From the NCBI RefSeq assembly GCF_965230735.1, contig NZ_OZ246016.1, positions 2,604,001 through 2,668,000 on the forward strand: 64,000 nt of DNA. The letters run 5' to 3'. Shown one piece after another: positions 51,218 to 59,652 of the stretch. Every line of letters begins with the position of its first letter. Positions within the stretch are counted from its first letter, which is position 1. This DNA comes from Motiliproteus sp965230735 (GTDB taxonomy: Bacteria > Pseudomonadota > Gammaproteobacteria > Pseudomonadales > Balneatricaceae). The notes beneath the pieces are model-generated. The model did no database searches. It was not told where the DNA came from and saw only the letters and a program-made list of their open reading frames with translations. Made by a program: the position numbers and the translations under genes.

Positions 51218-52804
51218 CTATAGATCCAGCACCAGATCCGGCGTCTTCGAGCGGGACACGCAGGGACAGATCAGCTGTCGACGTTCGCGCTCTGTCAGCG
51301 CCTGATCACGGTGATCCACCTCCCCCTCCAGCACCTTAACGGCACAGCTGCGACACTGTCCCGTCCGACAGCTATGGGGGATATCGACCTCGGCCTGCAA
51401 CAACGCATCCAGCAGCGATTGGTCCGCAGCCACCTCCAGCCGGCGACCGGATCGTGCCAGCTGCAACCGCACCGGCCGATCTGCTGCGCCGTGCCCGGCG
51501 GTAAAACGCTCGATCCGAATTCTGTCCGCCGCTATCCCAAGGCGATCAGCCGCTTCCTGCAACGCATCAAGCAACCGACCGGGACCGCAGCCGTAGAACA
51601 GCGCCTGATTCGGGGCCTGGCGGATCAACTGGTTAAGAGGCATACGTTGCCCCTCATCGGCCGGATAGAGATGCAGCCGATCGCCTAATTCACGCTTCAG
51701 CCGATCGGCAAAGGCCATCTCGACCCGGCTCCGACCGGCATAATGCAGTTCAAGCTCGCGCCCGCTGCTGAGCAAGGTCTGGGCCATTGCCTTGATCGGC
51801 GTGATCCCGATACCGCCGGCAATCAAAACAGCCGGGCGAGGTTCGGCATCCAACCGGAAGTGGTTGCCCGGTGGATCGACACGTAACTGCAAGCCGAGAC
51901 GATAGTGTCGATGGATGGCGTCTGAGCCGCCCTTACCGTCCGGCTCATGCAACACAGCGATCTCATAGATATCGCGACGCGCAGGATTGGAGGCGATGGA
52001 GTAGTAACGCACCTCCCATTCGTCCCTGTGCCCTGGCACGGGGACCGCAAGATGCGCTCCGGCTTCAACCTGCGGCAACAGAGTGCCGTCGACAGCACGC
52101 AGCTCGTAGGCCCGCACTCGGGGTGTCAACTGGCGAATGCCACTGATAACGAGTTCCAACTCGCCCTTGCCGATCGAATCCCCGCTCAGTTGAACCGCCG
52201 AAGCGCCGGCCGTCTGCTGTGATTGTCGGAGCTCGGCCAGCTGCTGTTGGAGTGGTGCTAGCATCACTGAAAGCTCCGCCTTGTTGTAGCGCGGCGTGAT
52301 GTGTTGAGGACAGTTCCAGTCAAACGCCTCAACCCGAATCAGCATCCCCCGCTCTATCTGAGCTTGATAATCATCATCCTCAAGCAATGCGATGGTATCG
52401 CCCTGCTCCAGACCAACCAGCTCCACGCGACCCAGTAGTTTCAAGCGACGCCGATTCGGGTAGTCCATAAAGAACAGCGCCACCCGATCATCGTGCTGCA
52501 GGTTGCCGGTGCTGATGTACTGGCGATTGCCGGAATAGTCGGCGAATCCGAGGGTTTCCGGATCCAGCACTTTGACGAAACCGGCTTTGCCTCCCCGGTG
52601 CTGGATATAGGGCCAGCCGGTCTCAGAAACGCTGGCCATGTAAAAGCTGTCACGGGCAGCGATAAACTCGGCCTCGGCAGACCCGATCCGGTGGTTGTAA
52701 TCCTCACCCTGATCCATTCTGGCATAGCTATCGCGACTTCCCTGCTGACGTTGGATCTCTCTTATCCCCGGGGTAAAGGCGATATCGGCGAATTTATGTC
52801 CCAT
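51218..52804 (-). CDS. PNPOx-like / FAD reductase / 2Fe-2S ferredoxin fusion
   Basis: 528-aa three-part oxidoreductase. Residues 1-190: pyridoxamine-phosphate-oxidase-like flavin domain (FYMASVSETGWPYIQHRGG, DYSGNRQYISTGNL). Residues about 215-435: ferredoxin-NADP reductase type FAD/NAD domain (RYYSIASNP, IAGGIGITPIKAM, YGCGPGRLL). C-terminus: plant-type 2Fe-2S ferredoxin with CRTGQCRSC and a further Cys in ICPC. Electrons would pass from NAD(P)H through FAD to the iron-sulfur centre. Substrate unknown; next to a VOC protein and a LysR regulator. Confidence 0.85.
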   Translation of the reverse strand: MGHKFADIAFTPGIREIQRQQGSRDSYARMDQGEDYNHRIGSAEAEFIAARDSFYMASVSETGWPYIQHRGGKAGFVKVLDPETLGFADYSGNRQYISTGNLQHDDRVALFFMDYPNRRRLKLLGRVELVGLEQGDTIALLEDDDYQAQIERGMLIRVEAFDWNCPQHITPRYNKAELSVMLAPLQQQLAELRQSQQTAGASAVQLSGDSIGKGELELVISGIRQLTPRVRAYELRAVDGTLLPQVEAGAHLAVPVPGHRDEWEVRYYSIASNPARRDIYEIAVLHEPDGKGGSDAIHRHYRLGLQLRVDPPGNHFRLDAEPRPAVLIAGGIGITPIKAMAQTLLSSGRELELHYAGRSRVEMAFADRLKRELGDRLHLYPADEGQRMPLNQLIRQAPNQALFYGCGPGRLLDALQEAADRLGIAADRIRIERFTAGHGAADRPVRLQLARSGRRLEVAADQSLLDALLQAEVDIPHSCRTGQCRSCAVKVLEGEVDHRDQALTERERRQLICPCVSRSKTPDLVLDL

Positions 52805-52846
52805 GATGATGGCTCCGGTATTAATCGATCCGCGTGACCTGGGGCG

Positions 52847-53245
52847 TTATTCTCCAGGCCAGATAAACTCGAGCCGGATACCACTGGGCTCATAGCACAT
52901 CATGTGCCGCATCGGTCCGCCGTTTAGCGGCTCAGGGGCAAATTCAACCTCAACGCCGTGCGCCAGCAGCTTCTGGTGGATCTGATCCAAGGCACTGTCT
53001 TCCGGGACCCGGATCGCCACATGATGCAGTCCGATATTCGACTTGCGGTCGAAAGCAACCGACGGCTCCTGCTTAACGGCCCATAGCGTCAGCATGACCG
53101 TGCCGTCGCTGACAAACACGGCCGGATATTGCTCGTTTCTGGCCACTTCATTCCAGCCAAGCAGCTCGGTGAAAAATGCAGCGCTCTTTTCAAGATCGGC
53201 GACCGTCAAGCCGATGTGATGGGCACCTTGAGTCAATGATTTCAT
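52847..53245 (-). CDS. VOC-family (glyoxalase/dioxygenase fold) protein
   Basis: 132-aa vicinal-oxygen-chelate protein. Features are HHIGLTVADLEKSAAFFTEL at the N-terminus with a ligand His, LHHVAIRVPEDSAL in the middle, and the C-terminal GIRLEFIWPGE with a ligand Glu. Could be a glyoxalase, isomerase or resistance protein; sequence alone does not decide. Start at ATG 53245, preceded by AGGAGGAG. In the same direction as the fusion reductase (42-bp gap) and divergent from the LysR gene. Confidence 0.82.
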   Translation of the reverse strand: MKSLTQGAHHIGLTVADLEKSAAFFTELLGWNEVARNEQYPAVFVSDGTVMLTLWAVKQEPSVAFDRKSNIGLHHVAIRVPEDSALDQIHQKLLAHGVEVEFAPEPLNGGPMRHMMCYEPSGIRLEFIWPGE

Positions 53246-53372
53246 CGGATCTCCTCCTGATTGTGATGGCGATATCACGCTGTTCCGCTCAAGACAAACT
53301 ATCGCCATTTCTCAGTGAATAGGAAATAATCAATCAACGCACTTTATAATTACAGCTAGCGGAATAATCAGT

Positions 53373-54296
53373 ATGGATCGACTCCATCAGATGCGGGTTT
53401 TCGTCGCCGTGGCGGACGAATCAGGCTTTGCCGCAGCAGCACGGCGACTCGGCATGTCGGCACCGGCCGTCACCCGGGCTGTAGCTTCGTTGGAGCAAAC
53501 GCTGGGGGTGAAACTGATCAAGCGAACCACTCGGCACCTGCGGGTGACCGAGGCCGGTTATCGCTACCTGCATGATGTACGCCGCATCCTCGACGAAGTC
53601 GCGGCCGCCGATGAAGCCGCCGCCGGTCTCGACGCAACCCCGCGAGGTCGGCTGGCGATCACCGCGCCGGTGATGTTCGGCAGAATGTTTGTGCTGCCGG
53701 GGGTGGTCGATTATCTGCGACGTTATCCGCAAATGCAGGTCGATACGGTTTTTTTAGACCGAGTGGTCAGCTTGCTCGAGGAAGGGCTGGATGTGGGCGT
53801 TCGGATCGGAGAGATCCCGGATTCCAGCATGCGCGCGATCCGTGTGGGCCAGGTCCGAATGATGTTGGTGGCTTCCCCGGCCTACCTGGAACAACACGGC
53901 CAGCCGGAGACACTGGAGCAACTGAATCAACACACCCTGATCGCATCACGGGCCGGCAATTTCTCCAACCACTGGCGTTTGGGCAATCCGGGTAATGAAC
54001 GACTTGTCCGTATCGAGCCGCGACTGACGGTCACCACCAACGATGCGGCGGTCAGTGCCGCGCAGCAAGGGCTGGGAGTCACCCGGGCCATCTCCTACCA
54101 GGTTGCCGACGAGCTGGAGTCCGGAACCCTGAAGTCCCTGCTGACCGACTGCACGCCGCCCCCCTTGCCGATCCACATCGCGCACCGGGATGACCGCAAC
54201 CCGCCAGCCAAGGTCCGCGCCTTCATCGACCTACTGGCGGACAAGCTTCGTAACGACCCGGCTCTAATGCCGAGTCTGACTAACGCCGAGGATTAA
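53373..54296 (+). CDS. LysR-family transcriptional regulator
   Basis: 307-aa regulator. N-terminal winged HTH (AARRLGMSAPAVTRAVASLE, residues about 22-41) and a periplasmic-binding-like effector domain from about residue 90 (PRGRLAITAPVMFGR). Resembles the DsdC/AaeR-type single-gene regulators with ARAGNFSNHW region. It is divergent from the VOC/fusion reductase pair, which is its probable target; the 127-bp gap would hold the operator. Confidence 0.88.
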   Translation: MDRLHQMRVFVAVADESGFAAAARRLGMSAPAVTRAVASLEQTLGVKLIKRTTRHLRVTEAGYRYLHDVRRILDEVAAADEAAAGLDATPRGRLAITAPVMFGRMFVLPGVVDYLRRYPQMQVDTVFLDRVVSLLEEGLDVGVRIGEIPDSSMRAIRVGQVRMMLVASPAYLEQHGQPETLEQLNQHTLIASRAGNFSNHWRLGNPGNERLVRIEPRLTVTTNDAAVSAAQQGLGVTRAISYQVADELESGTLKSLLTDCTPPPLPIHIAHRDDRNPPAKVRAFIDLLADKLRNDPALMPSLTNAED

Positions 54297-54426
54297 TCAC
54301 CGGAAGTTAGTTACGCCCGGCCGCCACACCGCCGCTTGTTGCAGCCGGGGCCGGCTGCAACGTATCGCTTACGACGCCACCCGCTTTAGTGATTCACTTG
54401 TCAGCAAGCCGTTTCGAATGTTTAGT

Positions 54427-54465
54427 TAAAAAAAAGACCGCGCAGATATTCATCATGCGCGGCCA
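54427..54465 (-). terminator. Rho-independent terminator after the NCS2 permease gene
   Basis: Minus-strand stem GCCGCGCA/TGCGCGGT with an 11-nt loop followed by a run of eight T, 66 bp past the permease stop. Confidence 0.8.
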
Positions 54466-54530
54466 AAAAAGGGTCCACTAGGAGGCTTCCTCAGTAGGGT
54501 GTCGAGCTGGACCCAAAACTTTCGCGGGTA

Positions 54531-55934
54531 TTAAGACTCCGCTTTCTCCGGATCGGCGAAGACGATTTCGTCGGCCGGATCGTGTTTGCCCATCAACTTC
54601 GGACGCTCAATCAGCAGGTAAAGCACCACGCCAATTACGATCGCATAAACGGTTGATTTCGGATCCGGCATCGCCAGGGTCACCGCCACGATACCGGCGA
54701 CACCGCGCTCGGTAGAGTTCTTCAGCTGTTCCATGCCCACCATGATGCAGATGTAGGCGGTCAGGATCAGGGTCAGCGACAGCGCGATCGGCAGTACCGG
54801 CTTGAACATGGTGACCAGCGGCAGCATGAACAGCGCGAACAGACCGGTCAGCCAGAAGGTGCCGGCACCGCTGTAGAAGGAATCCATCGCCTTGCGGCCC
54901 ATGGCGTAACGCTCGGCGATCGACGCATGAGCGGCGGTAAACAGCGGACCGGACAGACCGGGCCAGGGAGCGAAGAACGCGTGGATGGCGTTACGCAGCG
55001 CGGTCACCAGGTGAACACGGTCCACGTTCTCTTCGATTTTCTCGTCGTCGCGCAGATAGTCGACCCGCTTAACCAGGGTGAAGCCGACGATGATGTCACC
55101 GAACGCGATAACGTAGGCGATCAATGCGGTCGGAATGGCCAGCAGGAACACATCCCAACCGGGGAAGCCCAGGCTGAACACCAGGTATTCCCACATCAGA
55201 TCGAAGTTAGGCTGGGTGATGCCCCACTGGATATCCGGAATCGGGTACTCACCGACGGTCCAACCAACAACCATCGCGATGATCATACCCGGCACCATGC
55301 CGTAGTTAGCGATCTGCTTAGCCAGCTTGCTCTCGTTCATAACGTTCTTGAACGACAGTGAGAACAGGATGTAGGCGCAGACGATGCTGCCGATAATCAG
55401 CGAGACAGGCGTTGCATCAACACGACCACCGACCTTCAGCTCACCCATCATTGCAGCGATACCGGCACCGATAATAATGCCGGATTTCAGTGAGTTGGGG
55501 ATCGCATCGACCAGCTTGGAGCCCAGTCGGGTAACCCCGAGGAACAGGAAGATCAAGGTCACTTCGATCTGCAGCGCGAACATCGCCTTGATCGCTTCAG
55601 GACCTGGCTCAAAGCCTTTCAGGTACAGCAGCACCACCGGAATTGCCGGGGTGATCCAGCCGGGCACCAGCGGTACGCCCAGAATTGCTGGCAGGCAGTA
55701 ACAAACACCAGCGACAAAGGTAAAGGCCAGGGCTGCTTCGTACGGCATACCCAGATAGGTTTCCAGCAGCGGAATCATCGCCAGGCCGACCACGAACATG
55801 ATCAGACCCTGAACCATCTCAGGGGTCTCTAGGCGATGGTGAATAAAAGGAAGGCGGATTTTGAACGGTCCGAAGCCCCAGTAGGGTTGCTCCTCGCCAT
55901 GTTTACGGCTCATCAAAGGCATAGTCGGTCTCAT
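54531..55934 (-). CDS. NCS2-type (solute carrier 23-like) permease
   Basis: 467-aa inner-membrane transporter with about 12-14 hydrophobic segments. It resembles xanthine/uracil permease relatives: LPAILGVPLVPGWITPAIPV, PNSLKSGIIIGAGIAAMMGE and AIPTALIAYVIAFGDIIVGF. The substrate-binding glutamine/glutamate motif of classical NAT proteins is not evident, so the substrate is left open. Start at ATG 55934 (TTG one codon earlier possible). An IS3 element ends 83 bp upstream and may have moved or replaced its promoter. Confidence 0.75.
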   Translation of the reverse strand: MRPTMPLMSRKHGEEQPYWGFGPFKIRLPFIHHRLETPEMVQGLIMFVVGLAMIPLLETYLGMPYEAALAFTFVAGVCYCLPAILGVPLVPGWITPAIPVVLLYLKGFEPGPEAIKAMFALQIEVTLIFLFLGVTRLGSKLVDAIPNSLKSGIIIGAGIAAMMGELKVGGRVDATPVSLIIGSIVCAYILFSLSFKNVMNESKLAKQIANYGMVPGMIIAMVVGWTVGEYPIPDIQWGITQPNFDLMWEYLVFSLGFPGWDVFLLAIPTALIAYVIAFGDIIVGFTLVKRVDYLRDDEKIEENVDRVHLVTALRNAIHAFFAPWPGLSGPLFTAAHASIAERYAMGRKAMDSFYSGAGTFWLTGLFALFMLPLVTMFKPVLPIALSLTLILTAYICIMVGMEQLKNSTERGVAGIVAVTLAMPDPKSTVYAIVIGVVLYLLIERPKLMGKHDPADEIVFADPEKAES

Positions 55935-56016
55935 CAAGGTCTTAGAATTGTGGGGTGACCAGTAGACGCGACAAATGAAACCTGTTTTTTACCTAAACCT
56001 TACGAAATGTAACATT

Positions 56017-56042
56017 TGTAGTGGCATAGTGAATTTGGCCAC
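56017..56042 (+). repeat. IS3 left inverted repeat
   Basis: Starts TGTAGTGGCATAG and ends TTTGGCCAC; flanked on the left by ATT. Confidence 0.85.
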
Positions 56043-56087
56043 CTGAATAGAGGTGATAGCATCACCTCTTCAACAACAGGTGATCCA

Positions 56088-56399
56088 ATGACCCGAAAAT
56101 CTCGACCTAACTTCAGCCCCGAATTCCGTCTCGAATCAGCTCAACTGGTTATCGACCACGGCTACACCATCCGCGAAGCTTGTGAGGCGATGAACGTCAG
56201 TCGCTCCTCAATGGAGAAGTGGGTACGTCAACTCAAACAGGAGCGTAGCGGGGACAGTCCGAAAGCCGCGCCGATGACCCCGGAGCAGCGTCGTATAAGG
56301 GAGCTAGAGAGACAGCTCAAACGCGCAGAGACGGAGAAAGAGATTCTAAAAAAGGGCTTGGCTCTCTTGATGTCAGACGAGCTGAAAAATATTCGATAA
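56088..56399 (+). CDS. IS3-family transposase OrfA
   Basis: 103-aa DNA-binding part: HTH (ESAQLVIDHGYTIREACEAM, then VSRSSMEKWVRQLK) and a C-terminal leucine-zipper-like helix (RRIRELERQLKRAETEKEIL). The heptamer AAAAAAG at 56348-56354 in the zero frame reads A-AAA-AAG, the classic site for -1 frameshifting into OrfB to give the full OrfAB transposase. Confidence 0.9.
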   Translation: MTRKSRPNFSPEFRLESAQLVIDHGYTIREACEAMNVSRSSMEKWVRQLKQERSGDSPKAAPMTPEQRRIRELERQLKRAETEKEILKKGLALLMSDELKNIR

Positions 56400-57265
56400 T
56401 TCAGCGTCTTCAAGAGAGCTATCCGATCAAACAGCTGTGCCAGATCTTCGATATTCAGCGCAGCAGTTACAAGTACTGGCGCAGCCAGCCTCGAAGCGAT
56501 AACCCTTATCGTCGCAAGCTTAAACTGATGGTGCGAGCCGCCCATCAGTTGAGCGGAGGGTCTGCCGGAGCAAGAACAGTGGCCAGCATCGTCACTCAGC
56601 GAGGCGTGGCACTCAGCCGTTATGTTGCAAGCAAGCTGATGAAGGAGTTACGCCTCGTGAGCAACCAGCTGCCAAAACATGCGTATAAGCGAGCCGATAA
56701 GCTTCATGTGGCAATCCCGAACGCACTAGATCGACAGTTCGTGGTCGGCAAACCTAACCAGGTTTGGTGTGGCGACATCACCTATGTCTGGACTGGAGAG
56801 CGTTGGGCTTACCTGGCGGTCGTACTGGATCTTTATGCCCGCAGGCCAGTCGGCTGGGCGCTATCGCTAAAAGCTGATAGCAAGCTGACAAGTAAGGCGT
56901 TGATGATGGCGTATGAATCGAGAGGAAGGCCGAAGGATCTGATGTTCCACAGCGACCAAGGTGTTCAATACACCAGCTTGCGGTTCAGGCAGCACCTATG
57001 GCGCTACCAGATCCAGCAGAGCATGAGTCGAAGAGGAAACTGTTGGGATAACGCGCCAATGGAACGCTTCTTCCGCAGCCTGAAAACGGAGTGGATACCC
57101 GAAACTGGCTACACCTCATTTGCTCAAGCCAAGCAGTCGATTACTGATTACTTGATTGGCTATTACAGCCAGGTCCGGCCGCATCAACACAACGATATGT
57201 TGCCGCCGAATATGACAGAGAAAAACTACTGGAATGCGTACAAATCCGTGGCCAGTTTTACTTGA
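56354..57265 (+). CDS. IS3-family transposase OrfB (via -1 frameshift)
   Basis: Catalytic part of about 303 aa in the -1 frame relative to OrfA, beginning at the slip site. DDE residues: Asp in VWCGDITYVWTG, Asp in LMFHSDQGVQY and Glu in NAPMERFFRSLK. The C-terminal YYSQVRPHQHNDMLPP is typical of IS3 members. No internal stop or deletion, so the transposase should be functional. Confidence 0.9.
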   Translation, partial: GLGSLDVRRAEKYSIIQRLQESYPIKQLCQIFDIQRSSYKYWRSQPRSDNPYRRKLKLMVRAAHQLSGGSAGARTVASIVTQRGVALSRYVASKLMKELRLVSNQLPKHAYKRADKLHVAIPNALDRQFVVGKPNQVWCGDITYVWTGERWAYLAVVLDLYARRPVGWALSLKADSKLTSKALMMAYESRGRPKDLMFHSDQGVQYTSLRFRQHLWRYQIQQSMSRRGNCWDNAPMERFFRSLKTEWIPETGYTSFAQAKQSITDYLIGYYSQVRPHQHNDMLPPNMTEKNYWNAYKSVASFT

Positions 57266-57273
57266 CCACTACA
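57248..57273 (-). repeat. IS3 right inverted repeat
   Basis: Reverse complement begins TGTAGTGGTCAAG and ends ACTGGCCAC; flanked on the right by ATT. It overlaps the last codons of the transposase. Confidence 0.85.
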
Positions 57274-57318
57274 ATTCGATTCTAGGGGTTGTTACGTTGT
57301 ACGTTCACGCTGGCCAAA

Positions 57319-58143
57319 TCAAGACCGACGCAGGGCGCGTATCTGCAACAAGGCCGTGCGCTGTTCAAAGAAATTGCGGCGCTGGTTGGCCATCATGGCG
57401 CCAAACTGGCTGCCGAGAAGCTGGCTGAGGTTGGCCCTCTTGGCCGGTTTGCCGGCCTCTCGGGAGCGCTGCTGCATCTCCAGCTGTTGCTCAAGCCAGC
57501 TGCAGACGGCAGCGGAGCGATCATCCAGATCAATCACCTCAAAGCCGGCCTGCTCAAGCAATGCAATGAACTCTGTCTGCCCCACCAGATGATTGTCAGA
57601 ATCCGTCTTCGCCCAGGGTACCGGCAACAACACAGCACCGCCCGGCCCCTGCACCACTTCCTGCATCACCAATGATCCACCCGGTTTCAACACCCGCGCG
57701 ATACCGCTGAAAAATGCCTGCTTGTCGGCCAGATACATATTCAAGTGTTGCAACCAAACATGATCAAAAACATCTGATTCAAAAGGAATATCCAGCGCGC
57801 TTCCTTGAATGAATTCGATCCTGTCGGCAAAGCCTGTCAGGCGCGCCAGTTCTCGGGCCAGCTCGACATAATCCGGATTCAACTCCAGGCCGACGACCTG
57901 GCAGTCTCGGTGTTGCTGCAGATAACGCGCAGCACCGCCAACACCGGCTCCCAGATCCAGCACCCGTTGCCCGGGCGTCGCCGCCATCAACTCGGCAAGC
58001 TCCTCAGTCGCGGCCTTACCGCGCAGATGGAACTGGTCCAGCGCCACCAGCTGCTCGGGTTTCAGCTGACTCAAATCCCTACCATCCTGCACCAGCGCTT
58101 CAAGCACCTGCGCCACCAGCGAATTGGAACTAGGATTGATCAT
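57319..58143 (-). CDS. SAM-dependent methyltransferase (class I)
   Basis: 274-aa enzyme with the SAM-binding motif I VLDLGAGVGGAARYL (residues about 60-74), motif II region VVGLELNPDYVELA, and FDHVWLQHLNMYL. Resembles small-molecule methyltransferases related to UbiE/sarcosine-dimethylglycine methyltransferases. The substrate cannot be read from sequence. Monocistronic; 46 bp from the IS right end. Confidence 0.8.
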   Translation of the reverse strand: MINPSSNSLVAQVLEALVQDGRDLSQLKPEQLVALDQFHLRGKAATEELAELMAATPGQRVLDLGAGVGGAARYLQQHRDCQVVGLELNPDYVELARELARLTGFADRIEFIQGSALDIPFESDVFDHVWLQHLNMYLADKQAFFSGIARVLKPGGSLVMQEVVQGPGGAVLLPVPWAKTDSDNHLVGQTEFIALLEQAGFEVIDLDDRSAAVCSWLEQQLEMQQRSREAGKPAKRANLSQLLGSQFGAMMANQRRNFFEQRTALLQIRALRRS

Positions 58144-58450
58144 CGTTGAGCCTCCTTGAAATCCTGCAGTCTAACAACGAAAAAAGGCCCCTCGAAAGGG
58201 GCCAAAAAACCGCGATGCAAATGACGAAAAATGGTATGCAGCGGTTACGTTTGCCGTACTCTCAACCAAGGCCTGATAGAGCCATCACAAGAGCATGATC
58301 CATACACTTCACCCTTTCGGGCTCAGGGTCTGTCACATCCCTGAATGAAGCGGCTTAGCGGATCGAGAGCCAGTATGGCAGTGAGCTGTTACCCAATGAT
58401 TGCCTAAACGTACGCAATTGTAAGTTTTGCAATCGACCGCTGTTTTAGCG
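58144..58450. other. Intergenic region between methyltransferase and CsgG/FlgT-like gene
   Basis: 307 bp. It contains the terminator at 58180-58209 and the methyltransferase promoter region. The rest (58240-58440) shows no reading frame and no recognised RNA family. Confidence 0.4.
58180..58209 (-). terminator. Rho-independent terminator of the envelope gene cluster
   Basis: GGCCCCT/AGGGGCC stem, tetraloop, with A/T runs on both sides; on the minus strand it ends in TTTTT. It is 240 bp past the last cluster gene and just upstream of the methyltransferase start. Confidence 0.8.
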
Positions 58451-59641
58451 TCATTGCCGACGAGCGATAAAATCTTGCTCAATCAGATCAGCCTCTCCCT
58501 CTACGACCTTGGCGTAAGAGGTTTTGGCATTGACTCTCAACACTTTAACCTTGGCGATCTGCTCTTCCAAAAAGCCCAAGGATTCCTTGGTATAGGGATC
58601 GAACATCTCTTCACCGAGTAGATAAATGTCCAGCAGTTCGCCTTTTTTGACTGTTTTGCCACCCTGATTCAACACAACAGTTTTACCTTTCACAGCCACG
58701 ACACGCATGGGATAAATGTTGGCTAACGCTTTTTGAGCCAGTGTATCTGCAAGGTATTGAGTCATTCCCGCTTGGCTAGATCCGTATTGGGATAACATTT
58801 TACGAATCTGCTTATCGTTGAATTTCACCCTTATCGAGTCAGACCACTTTACCTGCCTGGTCGCTGCCAAAATAATCTTATAGTCAAGCTGCGCAGACCC
58901 TGAGAAGCTCGACAAGGTTTCCCCGGTCAACTCCAAAGTCTTTACATGCTTACGACTATTGATACTTGTCAGACGACCAACAACCAGATAATCCACGCCC
59001 AGCACATTCCCGGCTTTTGCTCGTTCCTGCAACTGACTGTCATCGCTAAGCCAAAGCGCTTTTTCATCGGCAAATTCACGATCAAAGTCACGATCAAGAA
59101 CTACCAGTCGGCGAGATTGGGTGAACTGGTCGATCAACTTATTTCGAAACTCTGACTCAACTTTACCTGAGGCGACATTGTCACCGAGCAAGTGGAAGGT
59201 CCGCTTATCAAGATGAAAAGGAACAACTGCCAGCCTACGGCGTGAGTCGTCCGGTAAACCCGGTTTTTCATACTTAGATACGTAGACTGTCATATCAGCC
59301 TGGTAACTCATGTCGTCCAGCTGGGTCAACGAATGGACATTGTATCGAGACACAATGCCTTGTGACTCGAGCGTCATCGCCCCGGACTGATTGACCGCTG
59401 TACTGACACTGGAGTTATTTTCGTCGTTGTTACTAACTGAAACTCGTGCGGAAATCGACTTCAGCATCTCCGCGCTAGAGATAGAAACGCCCTTTAGTTG
59501 TTGTACAGCCTGCGCCAAACCATCTGCGATAGCACGCTTCTGATCGGAGCCATAGCCAGACACATCAACAGCCTGTTCTGCTGCAAAGCTGGCGCTGCTG
59601 AAAAACAACAGCAGCACCAATATTTTTGTCCATTGCATCAT
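58451..59641 (-). CDS. Exported CsgG/FlgT-like protein
   Basis: 396-aa secreted protein: signal peptide to about residue 20 (ILVLLLFFSSASFA). The N-terminal domain (VSGYGSDQKRAIADGLAQAVQQLKG) is FlgT-like. The middle (residues about 135-300) resembles CsgG/curli-assembly nucleotide-like folds (LAVVPFH, RRLVVLDRDFD, GVDYLVVGRLTSI). The C-terminus is a small barrel with GEEMFDPYTKESLG. Last gene of a five-gene minus-strand cluster; probably periplasmic or outer-membrane-associated. Role unknown. Confidence 0.7.
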   Translation of the reverse strand: MMQWTKILVLLLFFSSASFAAEQAVDVSGYGSDQKRAIADGLAQAVQQLKGVSISSAEMLKSISARVSVSNNDENNSSVSTAVNQSGAMTLESQGIVSRYNVHSLTQLDDMSYQADMTVYVSKYEKPGLPDDSRRRLAVVPFHLDKRTFHLLGDNVASGKVESEFRNKLIDQFTQSRRLVVLDRDFDREFADEKALWLSDDSQLQERAKAGNVLGVDYLVVGRLTSINSRKHVKTLELTGETLSSFSGSAQLDYKIILAATRQVKWSDSIRVKFNDKQIRKMLSQYGSSQAGMTQYLADTLAQKALANIYPMRVVAVKGKTVVLNQGGKTVKKGELLDIYLLGEEMFDPYTKESLGFLEEQIAKVKVLRVNAKTSYAKVVEGEADLIEQDFIARRQ

Positions 59642-59652
59642 TGATCTAGTCC

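Larger units (their letters stand above)
56017..57273 (+). mobile_element. IS3-family insertion sequence (1257 bp)
   Basis: Complete element: terminal inverted repeats TGTAGTGG...TGGCCAC at 56017-56042 and 57248-57273 (20 of 26 positions match), 3-bp target duplication ATT on both sides, two overlapping frames joined by a slippery A6G, and intact DDE motifs. Likely still mobile. Confidence 0.9.

Noticed and set aside
58240..58440. Structured small RNA between methyltransferase and CsgG/FlgT-like gene
   Set aside because: Some inverted repeats and a downstream terminator exist, but no match to 6S, SRP, tmRNA, CsrB-type or riboswitch patterns could be recognised.
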